The position numbers and the translations under genes were made by a program. Shown here piece after piece: positions 17,247-26,505 of a stretch of 64,000 nt of DNA. Position 1 is the first letter of the stretch. Every line of letters starts with the position of its first letter. The notes beneath the pieces were generated by a model. It ran no database searches. It worked only from the letters and a program-made list of their open reading frames with translations, and had not been told where the DNA came from. This stretch comes from Bradyrhizobium sp. 1(2017) (GTDB taxonomy: Bacteria; Pseudomonadota; Alphaproteobacteria; Rhizobiales; Xanthobacteraceae), in assembly GCF_011602485.2 (NCBI RefSeq), contig NZ_CP050022.2, positions 5,476,001 to 5,540,000 on the forward strand, given 5' to 3'.

Positions 17247-19226
17247 ATGTGGGCCTTTCTTGAACGTCTCCTCGACTCCTCGATGCTGTCGCCGCACGGC
17301 ATCTGCCTGTTGTGGGAACCCGAGCTGATCTGGCTCCATGTCGTTGCCGACACCTGCATCGCGGCCGCCTATTTTTCGATCCCGTTTGCCCTCGCGATCC
17401 TCGTTACCAAGCGGCGTGACCTCAAATTCGGCTGGGTGTATTGGGCGTTCGCGATCTTCATCATGGCGTGCGGCCTGACCCACGTGCTGTCGATCTACAC
17501 GCTATGGGTCCCGATCTACGGCATCGAGGGCATCGTCAAGGCGGCCACGGCGGTCGCGTCCGTCTTCACCGCCGCTGCGCTCTGGCCGCTGCTGCCGAAG
17601 ATTCTGACGATCCCTTCTCCGTTCGAGCTTCGGCAGGTCCAGGCCGCGCTCGAGGAAGAGGAGATCAAGAGCCGCGACGCGACGCTGCTGCTGCAGCAGG
17701 TCGGCGAGGCCCAGCGCGCGATGCGCGACAGCGTGGCGCGTCTCACCGCGATCGTCGAGACCGCAGTGGACGGCGTCATCCTGTTCGACGCGCAGGACCG
17801 CATCCTGCTGTTCAATCCCGCCTGCGAGCGCCTGTTCGGCTATCGGGCAAACGAGGTCATGGGCCGGAACGTCGGCATGCTGATGCCCGAGCCGGCCGCC
17901 GGGTCCGACAATCCCGCGCGGCATTTTGCGACCGGCGGCGAGGCAGTCGGCCAGCACAGGGATGGATCGACCTTTCCGATGGACCTGTCGGTGGGCAAGG
18001 CGCGGCAGGACGGCGAGCTGATCTTCGTCGGCATCATCCACGACCTGACCGCACGCAAGCTGACCGAGCAGCAGCTGCAGCAGGCGCAGAAGATGGAAAC
18101 GGTCGGCCAGCTCTCCGGCGGCATCGCCCACGATTTCAACAATCTGTTGACCGTCATCATCGGCAACGCCGAGCATCTCAGCGAGCAGCTCAAGGTCAGG
18201 CCCGACCTCAAGCGGTTTGCCGACGACATCTGCCAGTCGGGCGAACGGGGCGCCGAGCTGACGCAGCGACTGCTCGCCTTCAGCCGCCGCCAATTGCTCC
18301 AGCCGCAGATGATCGATTGCCGCGGCCTGCTCGATTCCATGTTCAAGCTGCTCAAGCGCACCTTGCGCGAAGACATCGAGATCAGGACGAGCTCCGGTCC
18401 CGGCACGATCATGGCATTTGCCGATCGCGCCCAGCTCGAATCCGCCGTGCTCAATCTCGCGCTCAACGCGCAGGACGCCATGCCCGCAGGAGGGCATTTG
18501 ACGCTGAGCACGGAGCTGACCGCGATCGACGACGACTATCGCGCCCTGCACCCCGAGGTTGCATCCGGCGCCTACGCATTGATCTCGGTCACCGACGACG
18601 GCGAAGGCATGACGGTCGACGTCATCGCACGCGCCTTCGAGCCGTTCTTCACCACCAAGGAGGTCGGCAAGGGCTCGGGCCTCGGCCTTAGCATGGTCTA
18701 TGGCTTTGCCAAGCAGTCAGGCGGCCATGTCTCGATCTACAGTGAGCCGGGCCTCGGCACGACGGTCCGGATCTACCTGCCGCACGCCGCCGCGGGGGAA
18801 TCGCAGGCCGACCTTGCGGAAGGCGAGGACACAGCGCCGCGCGGATACGAGACGATCCTGATCGCCGAGGACGATCCCTTCGTTCGCTCCTCCGTCATTC
18901 GCAGGGTGGAAGCGCTCGGATATCGCGTCGTTGCGGCAGTCAACGGCAAGGAGGCGTTACAGCAGCTGCGCACCGACCCCGGCATCGACATGCTGTTCAC
19001 CGACATCGTGATGCCCGGGGGCATGAGCGGCTGGGAGCTTGCCGATCAGGCGCGGCGGATTCGCCCGGGCCTGCCCGTCCTGTTCACCTCCGGCTATGCG
19101 CTGGAGACCCTGGTCGAGCAGGGCCGCGCGCATGCGCAAGCGATCGTGCTGACCAAGCCCTACCGCAAGGCCGAGCTCGCGCAGCGGCTTCGGGACGCAT
19201 TCGCCGCGGCGGCCCTCGCCTCCTGA
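17247..19226 (+). CDS. hybrid histidine kinase with ETR1-like ethylene-binding membrane domain
   Basis: 659 aa. Residues about 28-120 form three membrane helices matching the ethylene-binding domain of plant ETR1. D35, Y42, P46, I72, C75 and H79 keep the same spacing as ETR1 D25, Y32, P36, I62, C65 and H69, where Cys and His hold Cu(I). Then come a PAS domain (about 162-272), HisKA with phospho-His H295 (GGIAHDFNN), HATPase (about 395-512: NLALNAQDA, DDGEGM, GLGLSMVYG) and a receiver domain (about 535-655) with phospho-Asp D586 and K637. ATG 17247 starts the domain; the earlier open codons lack features. Probably senses ethylene and signals by phosphorelay; no separate response regulator is adjacent. 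Confidence 0.9.
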   Translation: MWAFLERLLDSSMLSPHGICLLWEPELIWLHVVADTCIAAAYFSIPFALAILVTKRRDLKFGWVYWAFAIFIMACGLTHVLSIYTLWVPIYGIEGIVKAATAVASVFTAAALWPLLPKILTIPSPFELRQVQAALEEEEIKSRDATLLLQQVGEAQRAMRDSVARLTAIVETAVDGVILFDAQDRILLFNPACERLFGYRANEVMGRNVGMLMPEPAAGSDNPARHFATGGEAVGQHRDGSTFPMDLSVGKARQDGELIFVGIIHDLTARKLTEQQLQQAQKMETVGQLSGGIAHDFNNLLTVIIGNAEHLSEQLKVRPDLKRFADDICQSGERGAELTQRLLAFSRRQLLQPQMIDCRGLLDSMFKLLKRTLREDIEIRTSSGPGTIMAFADRAQLESAVLNLALNAQDAMPAGGHLTLSTELTAIDDDYRALHPEVASGAYALISVTDDGEGMTVDVIARAFEPFFTTKEVGKGSGLGLSMVYGFAKQSGGHVSIYSEPGLGTTVRIYLPHAAAGESQADLAEGEDTAPRGYETILIAEDDPFVRSSVIRRVEALGYRVVAAVNGKEALQQLRTDPGIDMLFTDIVMPGGMSGWELADQARRIRPGLPVLFTSGYALETLVEQGRAHAQAIVLTKPYRKAELAQRLRDAFAAAALAS

Positions 19227-19330
19227 GCGCTGGACCTGCGCCTGGCGGCTTGTGCAGGCGGCCGCCCGCTTGCTAAATCCGGGCGGGTTTGGCCTATTAG
19301 CCGGCCAGATATGCTTTCGGAGTGACCGCG

Positions 19331-19576
19331 ATGGTTCCCTTTTTCGTCCAGATCAAATGCAAGCTCGGCCAGTCCTATGTCGTCGCCAACGCGCTCGCCG
19401 AAGCCGAGATCGCCTCCGAGATCTACTCCACGGCCGGCCAATACGACCTCCTGGTGAAGTTCTACGTCGACAAGGACACCGACATCGGTCACTTCGTCAA
19501 CGAGAAGGTGCAGGTGCTGCCGGGCATCCAGGATACCCTCACAATCATCACCTTCAAGGCGTTCGGCACCGGCTAA
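19331..19576 (+). CDS. stand-alone Lrp/AsnC ligand-binding (RAM) domain protein
   Basis: 81 aa: MVPFFVQIKCKLGQSYVVAN then SEIYSTAGQYDLLVKFY and LPGIQDTLTIITFKAF. This is the C-terminal effector-binding (RAM) half of Lrp/AsnC regulators without the DNA-binding half. Such stand-alone domains oligomerise and bind amino acids. ATG 19331 is taken over a GTG three codons upstream. It lies 104 bp after the kinase gene and may share its transcript, but a functional link is not shown. Confidence 0.85.
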   Translation: MVPFFVQIKCKLGQSYVVANALAEAEIASEIYSTAGQYDLLVKFYVDKDTDIGHFVNEKVQVLPGIQDTLTIITFKAFGTG

Positions 19577-20002
19577 GGTGTGCAATCACAGAGAGCCGAA
19601 TGGGAAGTCCGCTTCCGAGACAGCACAGCGGACCAATTGCACTCAAAGCGAGCTCTTCGGATTCTTACAATCGCAGACATCATCCAGCAGGTGACGCCCT
19701 CTCCCGCTGGCAAGGCTCAACGCGCTGCATGGATGACGGTCGCGTCGAACTCCACGACAAATGCGGTCGAGCGATCAATCCGCGGCATCAACCCGCTTGC
19801 CCATCTCAGCCAAGTTCAGTCAAAAAACGAATGGTCTCCAAGTGGTTGGGACCATTGCATGGTAGCCCGGGCGCTCCGCGGAGGAACAATTCGGCGGCCC
19901 GATCGCGTGCACTTATGCCGCGCTCAAAATGTGAAATAGTTCATTGAACCGACCACCCTGGAATGCTCTTTTCGCATAGATCGTGAGCGCGGGGGGCGGG
20001 CA
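19577..20002. other. 426-bp gap without recognised gene
   Basis: Contains a weak hairpin GTCCGCT / AGCGGAC (19607-19633) just after the AsnC-type gene, possibly its terminator. The remainder shows no family I recognise on either strand, and the reading frames in it look non-coding. It marks the left edge of a compositionally different segment. Confidence 0.4.
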
Positions 20003-21034
20003 ATGCCCAAAGGACCGCTTGTTTCGATAGCAGTTGCTGTCTGGGTGCTTTGCACAGGCGGCCTAGCATGGGCGGTTCGCCCAGCACCGATAGACCCCGC
20101 AGCCATCCTCCGTACCCAGGTCGACAAGATTGGTCCGGGTTCAGTTGGCCTAGATCCTTCGGAAATGAGGGTCGGCTATCGCGAGCCATTAGCCGTCCCG
20201 CCACTCCAACGTCGTGGCGTGGCTCAAACTGAACAGATCGAGGCTGGCAGCTTCATGCGGGCTCGCCCATTCGGCGAAGGATTCACGGCAACATCGGGTC
20301 GCGATGACCGGCAAGCCGAGCGGCTTTATGCCGAGCTTCCAGCGAAGTCGGGCGAGCAGACCGGTGCACCGCGCGACAAAATGTATCTCTTCGTTTCGCG
20401 AGTTCTGGGCAGCACGGAGGATGTGTGGGAGGCAATCTTCGCGTCCGATCGCCTAACTTATCGGCCACCCCGTCTCGTCCTGTACACAAGCGCCACCAAC
20501 GCAGCCTGCGGCTTGGCCGAGAAAATCATGGGACCATTCTATTGTCCTGATGATCAGAAAGTCTACCTCGACCTTTCGTTCTTCCAGGAGATGCAGACTG
20601 AACTTCGCGCCTGCGATTCGAGCGGCGCCGACTGTCAACTTCCTCAGGCCTATGTGATAGCCCACGAAATCGGACACCACGTTCAGAACTTGCTGGGAAT
20701 TCTTCCAAGGGTGCGCGAGCTTCAAGCGAGCATGGAAACGGAGGCGGAGAGAAACCGCCTGCAAGTACTTCTCGAGCTGCAGGCCGATTGTCTCGCCGGC
20801 ATCTGGGCGCGCAAAATTAAAGAGAAAGCGAAGATCACCGCGAGCGACATAGCAGCGGCGATTCGAACGACAGAAGCCCTAGGCAATGATACGTTGCAAA
20901 AACGTGCCTTGGGGTACGTCATGCCTGACTCGTTCACTCATGGCAGCGCTGCGCAGCGCCGTCATTGGTTCGATGTCGGTTACACAACTGGATTGGTGAA
21001 GAGCTGCAACACCTTTGCTGGAGCACGGCAATGA
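20003..21034 (+). CDS. neutral zinc metallopeptidase, YpfJ-like
   Basis: 343 aa. Signal peptide or anchor at about 7-24. The Zn_peptidase (PF04228-type) core runs from about residue 115: TNAACGLAEKIMGPFYCPDDQKVYLDLSFF-type features (AACG, FYCP, VYLDLSFF) and the zinc motif HEIGHH. A downstream ELQADCLAG supplies the third ligand (Glu), and SFTHGSAAQRRHWFDVGY closes the domain. The first 110 residues are longer and unlike those of common YpfJ proteins. A G-rich ribosome site precedes ATG 20003. Likely periplasmic; physiological substrate unknown. Confidence 0.85.
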   Translation: MPKGPLVSIAVAVWVLCTGGLAWAVRPAPIDPAAILRTQVDKIGPGSVGLDPSEMRVGYREPLAVPPLQRRGVAQTEQIEAGSFMRARPFGEGFTATSGRDDRQAERLYAELPAKSGEQTGAPRDKMYLFVSRVLGSTEDVWEAIFASDRLTYRPPRLVLYTSATNAACGLAEKIMGPFYCPDDQKVYLDLSFFQEMQTELRACDSSGADCQLPQAYVIAHEIGHHVQNLLGILPRVRELQASMETEAERNRLQVLLELQADCLAGIWARKIKEKAKITASDIAAAIRTTEALGNDTLQKRALGYVMPDSFTHGSAAQRRHWFDVGYTTGLVKSCNTFAGARQ

Positions 21035-21187
21035 GGCCCGGGCTTCCCAACCCTCAACAGTCGATGTCCGACGACTGCATGCTACCGAGCTGGACCGCTG
21101 GCGCTACGGAAGCCGCCGCTGGACCAGGAGAAACTCTGCGACGAACGCCTGCCCGATCTCTTGCATATTCAGTTTGAGGGGAGTGCC

Positions 21188-22819
21188 GTGCCTCAGCATT
21201 GGTCGAAATACCTGGCTGTTTGGTCAATTGCTTTCGCAGCGAGCTTCGGGAGCAGCCACGCGCAACCGATCATCGCCGAGCGAGACGTCCTTCAGATTTG
21301 CGAGGCGTTCTCGAGGAAAGCCCCGGAGCAAATGCCGACAATTGTCCGGCCGGACGCTGCCAGGAATTTCGTTGGAAGATACGCGCGCTTTTCGGACCGG
21401 CTACGAGGCTGCCTATCGGCATCGGAGCGCGAGCGCGAACCAAATAGCGTGACTTTCTTGATTCAGAACACTCAGTACGAGAGTTACTGGAGGTTCTTCA
21501 CTGACTCCAACTCGGTTCAACGGATTTCCATCGAGAGGTTCAGGCCCGTCACGCTGGCGGATGATGAGCCATGGCGCGCGCCTTTTTCTGCGGCGTTAGC
21601 CCCGATCAGGCCGACGATTAAAACCGGCGGCATCAAAGTCGACCCGGACATCCGAGGCGGCGCGATTCAGAAAGGGGATCAAAAAACAGCGAATGAGGCT
21701 AAAGATACGGACAAATCCTCGGAGAACCCAGCGCAAGACTCCAGAACCGACACACGCATAGTCGAGTTTTTCTATGCAACGAACCGCAAAGAGTCGGATA
21801 CTCCCCCCGATGTCGAAGGCAATCCCCAGCCCGCACTCACAAGCGATGGACCTCCTGTCTACAGCTTAAACGGTTGGACTGCTGTCGGCGGCTATACAGG
21901 CGAGCGCAACCCTGATCTGAGCGTCGGGATCGTTCGCGTCCGGGTGCCTGAGGGACACCACATCGGAAACCTGGAATTGCCCCCGAGCCTTAAGCTCTTC
22001 GGATTCAAGTTGAGAAGAGACACAACTGACCCAACCAAGCACTTTACGATTCGGAGCATCGAGAAAACAGACGAAGCGAAATGGATAAAGACGCTGGCAT
22101 CAACAAAGAAGAAAAAGGCTCTCGTGTTTATCCATGGCTTCAACACCAAATTCCGCGACGCCGTCTTCCGGGCAGCGCAGATAACTTGGGACCTTCAGTT
22201 CAGAGGCACCACAATCCTATTCTCGTGGCCGTCTCGCGGAGACATCGCGGACTATCTCTATGACAAGGAAAGCGCGTTGGGTTCGCGCACGGCCTTTCTT
22301 CGCGTCATCGACGATCTTTACAAAGCCGGATATGACGACATCGATGTGATAGCTCACAGTATCGGGAACTTGATCGCAGTCGAGGCGCTATCAAACAGCG
22401 CCGCGACACGATCACCCAAAGCCATTGCGCAGTTGATCATGGTCGCGCCCGATGTGGACCGAGACATGTTCGTTCAAGGCATTTCCGGCGCTGCAAAGGT
22501 CACCAAGGGGCTCACACTTTACGCCTCCAAGAACGACAGGGCCTTGCAGCTATCGAAGCGTATTGCCGGGGGTGTCCCGCGCGCAGGGGACGTACCTGAA
22601 GCCGGTCCGGTCGTTTTGCCGGGACTTTGGACGATTGATGTCAGTCTCATTGGAGATGAATTGTTCGGGTTAAATCATAACACGTTCGCCACTACGCGAA
22701 ATGTGCTCAACGATCTTGCGATACTCCTTATGGAAGGCAAGCCTCCACCACGGCTAATTGAAGTCCGGGGCTTCCCTGAGCCTCCCCAGAAAGCCGCGTA
22801 CTTCCGCTACATACCCTAG
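21188..22819 (+). CDS. exported alpha/beta hydrolase, DUF900 type
   Basis: 543 aa from GTG 21188, preceded by GAGGGGAG 3 bases upstream. The N-terminus YLAVWSIAFAASFGSSHAQ is a signal peptide. Residues about 25-190 are of unknown fold with a charged linker. The DUF900 hydrolase domain (about 195-530) starts FFYATNRK and carries the oxyanion-hole motif FIHGFN and nucleophile Ser in DVIAHSIGN. A region with VAPDVDRDMF probably supplies the Asp and LNHNTFA the His. Downstream of the metallopeptidase on the same strand (about 150 bp gap). Substrate unknown. Confidence 0.82.
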   Translation: MPQHWSKYLAVWSIAFAASFGSSHAQPIIAERDVLQICEAFSRKAPEQMPTIVRPDAARNFVGRYARFSDRLRGCLSASEREREPNSVTFLIQNTQYESYWRFFTDSNSVQRISIERFRPVTLADDEPWRAPFSAALAPIRPTIKTGGIKVDPDIRGGAIQKGDQKTANEAKDTDKSSENPAQDSRTDTRIVEFFYATNRKESDTPPDVEGNPQPALTSDGPPVYSLNGWTAVGGYTGERNPDLSVGIVRVRVPEGHHIGNLELPPSLKLFGFKLRRDTTDPTKHFTIRSIEKTDEAKWIKTLASTKKKKALVFIHGFNTKFRDAVFRAAQITWDLQFRGTTILFSWPSRGDIADYLYDKESALGSRTAFLRVIDDLYKAGYDDIDVIAHSIGNLIAVEALSNSAATRSPKAIAQLIMVAPDVDRDMFVQGISGAAKVTKGLTLYASKNDRALQLSKRIAGGVPRAGDVPEAGPVVLPGLWTIDVSLIGDELFGLNHNTFATTRNVLNDLAILLMEGKPPPRLIEVRGFPEPPQKAAYFRYIP

Positions 22820-22820
22820 A

Positions 22821-23750
22821 CTAGCTCCCCTGCTTGCGCTTCGGCGGCGTCGGCCCATCCACCGGCGGCAGCGATTTGAGATAGTCCGCCATCGCTGCGA
22901 GATCTGAGTCCGGCAAGAGCGACGTGTTCTTGATCACGCGCGTCATCGCGCCGCCGACGCTGTCGCCATCGGGCAATTCGCCGGTCTTGAGGAAATAGGC
23001 GATATCCTTCGCGCTCCAGTCGCCGAGGCGTTTCTGGGTGATGTTGGGCACCCAGCCCTCGCCTTCCGGATTGGGGCCGCCGGCAAAGCGCTCGCCGGAG
23101 ATGATGCCGCCGAGCGCATTGCGCGGGCTGTGGCACTCGGCGCAATGGCCGAAGCTGTTCACGAGATAGGCGCCGCGCTTCCATTCCGCCGACTTCGCGC
23201 CGTCGGCGACGACGACGGGCTTGCCGTCCATGAACAGAAATTTCCAGATGCCGATGTTGCGCCTTACGTCGAACGGGAAGCTGACGTCGTGGTCACGCAC
23301 TTTTCCTGCAACGGCCGGCAGCGTTTTCAGATAGGCAAAGAGATCGAGCACGTCCTCGCGCCTGGCGCGCTGATAGGAGGTGTAGGGAAACGCCGGAAAG
23401 TAGTGCTGCCCGGACGGCGAGACCCCATGCATCACCGCATTGACGAAATCGGCGTCGGTCCATTTGCCGATGCCGTCGGCCGGATCGGGCGAGATGTTCG
23501 GCGCGTAGAACGTTCCGAATGGCGATTTGATCGCGACGCCGCCGCCCAGCTTCAGACGATCGGGCTGATTGGGAACCGCATGGCAGGACGCACAGCCGCC
23601 GGCGTTGAACATCACCTCGCCATTGGCAATGTCAGGCGCACGGGGCGGCGCGGTGCTCGCAGCCGCCACCACCGGCGCGCTGAGCCACCAATAGACGCCG
23701 GCAGCGGCGATCGCGACGAGCAGCGCCACGAAAATTGTTCGTTGCAACAT
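22821..23750 (-). CDS. membrane-anchored diheme c-type cytochrome
   Basis: 309 aa. N-terminal anchor (about 5-25) and two haem-binding motifs, CASCH near residue 53 and CAECH near residue 203. Axial Met candidates follow in each domain. The domain order and the segment PNISPDPADGIGKWTDADF match cytochrome subunits of membrane dehydrogenases (alcohol/gluconate type), although no dehydrogenase gene is beside it. Periplasmic electron carrier. It ends 1 bp from the convergent hydrolase gene. Confidence 0.9.
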   Translation of the reverse strand: MLQRTIFVALLVAIAAAGVYWWLSAPVVAAASTAPPRAPDIANGEVMFNAGGCASCHAVPNQPDRLKLGGGVAIKSPFGTFYAPNISPDPADGIGKWTDADFVNAVMHGVSPSGQHYFPAFPYTSYQRARREDVLDLFAYLKTLPAVAGKVRDHDVSFPFDVRRNIGIWKFLFMDGKPVVVADGAKSAEWKRGAYLVNSFGHCAECHSPRNALGGIISGERFAGGPNPEGEGWVPNITQKRLGDWSAKDIAYFLKTGELPDGDSVGGAMTRVIKNTSLLPDSDLAAMADYLKSLPPVDGPTPPKRKQGS

Positions 23751-23903
23751 GCTGATCCCATTTCTCGTGCGGCCAACCTATGACCGATCCGCGTGCGGCT
23801 CCAGCCACGAAGAATTTAGCCCGCCCTGGCCGGAAACGGGAATAAACTGAAATGCGGACTGTTGGAAGTTTATAGTCCGAAGGGGTTCAGCAGGGAGTAC
23901 GTC

Positions 23904-24320
23904 ATGAACAAGACCGTCATCGCCGTTTTGGCGCTGGGAGCCGTCGCATTTGCAGGCCCGGCCAGCGCCGAAAAGCTGAAAGCAACGCTCGACGGCAAGT
24001 CCGAGGTGCCGGCGACGACCACCAGCGGCACCGGAACGGCCGATCTCAACTACGATGCCGCCAGCAAGAAATTGTCCTGGACCGTCACCTATTCGGGCCT
24101 CTCCGGCCCTGCCACCGCCGCGCATTTCCACGGGCCCGCCGAGGCGGGCAAGAACGCCGGCGTTGCCGTCGCGATCCCGAATGCAGCCGCGAGCCCCGTC
24201 AAGGGCGAAGCGACGCTCACCGACGCGCAGGCCGCCGATCTGCTCGGCGGCAAGTACTACATCAACATCCACACGGCGGCGAACCCGGGCGGCGAGATCC
24301 GCGGCCAGGTGATGAAGTAG
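23904..24320 (+). CDS. CHRD domain exported protein
   Basis: 138 aa. Signal peptide (about 1-22, ending AGPASAE), then a CHRD domain: SEVPATTTSGTGTAD, LSWTVTYSGLSGPATAAHFHGP and YYINIHTAANPGGEIRGQV. CHRD domains occur in chordin and in bacterial exported proteins of unknown role. CAGGGAG lies about 8 bases ahead of ATG 23904. Transcribed alone. Confidence 0.9.
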   Translation: MNKTVIAVLALGAVAFAGPASAEKLKATLDGKSEVPATTTSGTGTADLNYDAASKKLSWTVTYSGLSGPATAAHFHGPAEAGKNAGVAVAIPNAAASPVKGEATLTDAQAADLLGGKYYINIHTAANPGGEIRGQVMK

Positions 24321-24344
24321 GCTGAAACGCCGCTTCGTCGCGGA

Positions 24345-24379
24345 AAGGCCGGACGCCCCGTTGGGAGCGGCCAGCCTTT
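24345..24379. terminator. possible terminator between convergent genes
   Basis: Imperfect hairpin with arms AAAGGCCGG-type and GGCCAGCCTTT, between the CHRD gene and the convergent TPR gene. Stem mismatches make the call tentative. Confidence 0.35.
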
Positions 24380-24412
24380 TCGATTCCACACGCCGCGAGC
24401 TGGCGCGCGCGT

Positions 24413-25981
24413 TCATTCCGGCATGCCGGCAACCCGGAGCGCTTGAGCCAGCTTTTCGACGTCTTCCGGTCGGCGGTATCGCCACGCGTACGCATCGATA
24501 CGTTTATTGGGAAATAGTTGCATCGCACGGTCGCAAATCCGCCGAGCTTCCCCAACCCGGTTTAACGCCGCATGGCACGCTGCCAGAATGAATAGCGCGG
24601 GCGGAAAGTTCGGCATCAACCTGATCGCCGCTGCCGCGCAAGCCAAGGCGTCATCGTTACGGTCAGCAAAAAAATGAGCGAAGGCCAAGCCCGTCTGGGC
24701 GTTGGCGCTTCCATGCGGATGAAGCGGATTCAAACGCAATGCGGTGCTGAATTGCTCGATTGCGGCGTCACCACGACCAAGCCAAAGTTGGCTCCACCCG
24801 TACCAATGTCGTGCGACAACGAGATTGGGATCCAGCTTTATCGCGCGCACGAGAAGAGCATCGCCTTCCTCGACTTCGCCTGCCACCAGGCAGAGCGCGT
24901 GTCCGGCCATCGCAAGAACCGACGGATCATTCGGGTCAAGCTCGACCGCCCGCCTCGCCAGCCGCTGGGCTTCGCCGCATTCGCGGGCCGTATCAGTGAC
25001 CCAGTCGAAAACGTTCCTCAGGACATGACAACGGGCGCCGAGCGCATATGCGCGCGCAAATTCTGGATCGATGTCTCGGGCCGTCTTTGCGAGCTCCATA
25101 GCCTCGACGCTCGCCTCCTCCGTGAATCTGAAGAAGGCGGCGAACGCCCGGAGATAATAGTCGTAGGCCTGTAGGTTGTCTGTGGGTTTGCGCTGGGCAC
25201 GCTCGATTTCGGCGCGTTCCAGTCGCGGGGAGATCGCGCCGATGACGCTGCTCGTCAGCCGATCCTGCAGGTCGAAAATATCTTCGGTCTCACTGTCAAA
25301 CCGGTCTGTCCAGAGATTCAGGCCGGTCGCCGCGTCGATCAACTGACCGCCGATCCGGACTCGATTGCCGGCCTTGCGCACGCTGCCTTCGAGCACGTAG
25401 CGAACGCCCAGTTCCTGACCGATCTGTTTGACGTCGATCGCCCTGCCCTTGTAAGCCAGAGTCGAATGTCGTGCGATGACGAACAGAGACTTCGACCGCG
25501 ACAGTCCCAAAATGATGTCCTCGACCATACCGTCGGCAAAATAGTCCTGCTCCGGATCCGGGCTCAGATTGACGAATGGAAGGACCGCGATCGAGGGCTT
25601 GTCGGGAAGCGAGAGCGCAGGTTTCGGCCTCTCGGCTCCGCCGTCGGCGACCGCTGTGCCCTCGGCGGCAAGGGTTTCCCGCACCGTACCGACGAAGCGG
25701 AAGCCTCTGCGTGGTAGTGTTCTTATCAGCCGCTGCTCTTCGCCGGAATCCCCGATCGCGCATCGCGCACCGTTGAGGCGGGTCGTCAGCGCAGCATCGG
25801 ACACACAGCGCCCCTGCCAAATGGCATCGATGAGTTCATCCTTGCCTACAACGCGCTCCCGGTTGCGGATCAGGTAATCGAGCAGATCGAACACCTGTGG
25901 CGCAACCGAGATCCGATCCGCGCCGCGATGCAGCTCTCGCCGACCGGCGTCGAATGCATACTCCTCAAAGAGATAGCGCAA
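24413..25981 (-). CDS. winged-helix / TolB-like / TPR regulator (adenylate-cyclase-like, no cyclase domain)
   Basis: 522 aa from TTG 25981 (LRYLFEEYAFDAGRREL). Residues about 1-100 are an OmpR/CadC-type winged helix (APQVFDLLDYLIRNRERVVGKDELIDAIW, in part APQVFDLLDYLI). Residues about 135-260 are the FlgO/TolB-like region with PSIAVLPFVNLSPDPEQDYFADG (core: AVLPFVNLSPDPEQDYFADG), and about 290-500 are TPR repeats. Related proteins begin MRYLFEDY, so a TTG in place of ATG is likely. The frame upstream of 25981 opposes the DUF1127 gene and is not counted. Such proteins are often annotated adenylate cyclase, but no cyclase domain is present. Presumably a DNA-binding sensor. Confidence 0.8.
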   Translation of the reverse strand: MRYLFEEYAFDAGRRELHRGADRISVAPQVFDLLDYLIRNRERVVGKDELIDAIWQGRCVSDAALTTRLNGARCAIGDSGEEQRLIRTLPRRGFRFVGTVRETLAAEGTAVADGGAERPKPALSLPDKPSIAVLPFVNLSPDPEQDYFADGMVEDIILGLSRSKSLFVIARHSTLAYKGRAIDVKQIGQELGVRYVLEGSVRKAGNRVRIGGQLIDAATGLNLWTDRFDSETEDIFDLQDRLTSSVIGAISPRLERAEIERAQRKPTDNLQAYDYYLRAFAAFFRFTEEASVEAMELAKTARDIDPEFARAYALGARCHVLRNVFDWVTDTARECGEAQRLARRAVELDPNDPSVLAMAGHALCLVAGEVEEGDALLVRAIKLDPNLVVARHWYGWSQLWLGRGDAAIEQFSTALRLNPLHPHGSANAQTGLAFAHFFADRNDDALACAAAAIRLMPNFPPALFILAACHAALNRVGEARRICDRAMQLFPNKRIDAYAWRYRRPEDVEKLAQALRVAGMPE

Positions 25982-26152
25982 GGTGCGAATCCCTGGAGTG
26001 AGCCCTCCGGGGGCGACCCCGGGTGGGCGTTTTGGCCCGCTGGACGTCGCAAGAATAAGCCGCCGGTACGGAAAAAGTAAGCCGCTGGTCAAGCACGCGT
26101 GTCGGTCTTCGGGCACCTTCTCGGGCTGGAAAACTCCCTTGGAGGCGCTGCA

Positions 26153-26404
26153 ATGACCATGATCCAAGGTACAATGTGGCCGGAGCGGACGTCCGTATCG
26201 ACCCGGCGTGTCCACAGCCTGATCCGGAAGTATTGGGATGCCTTTCTGGCACATCGCGATCGCCGGAATTTGCGCGGCACGTTGTCCGGTTTGAGTGACC
26301 GCGAACTGATGGACATCGGCACGACGCGCGGCGAGATTGATTACGTTGTTTCCAACTGCGATATCGACCCACGAGACATCGTGAGCCATTCGCGCGCCGC
26401 GTAA
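26153..26404 (+). CDS. DUF1127 protein
   Basis: 83 aa: a helical N-terminal region, then RNLRGTLSGLSDRELMDIGTTRGEI-type DUF1127 motif (core LSDRELMDIGTTRGEI) and a short acidic tail. Small DUF1127 proteins are Arg-rich, RNA-binding or regulatory in other alphaproteobacteria. GGAGGCGCTGCA precedes the ATG. Divergent from the TPR regulator across about 171 bp. Confidence 0.85.
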   Translation: MTMIQGTMWPERTSVSTRRVHSLIRKYWDAFLAHRDRRNLRGTLSGLSDRELMDIGTTRGEIDYVVSNCDIDPRDIVSHSRAA

Positions 26405-26505
26405 GTGGGAGCCAAACGACCTGCCAGGAGATACCAGCCCGACCGACGGCCTGGCACGACCTCGTTGCGTTGTAGGCTCGCTTCGGCAATGTCGGGGCTA
26501 CGCCT

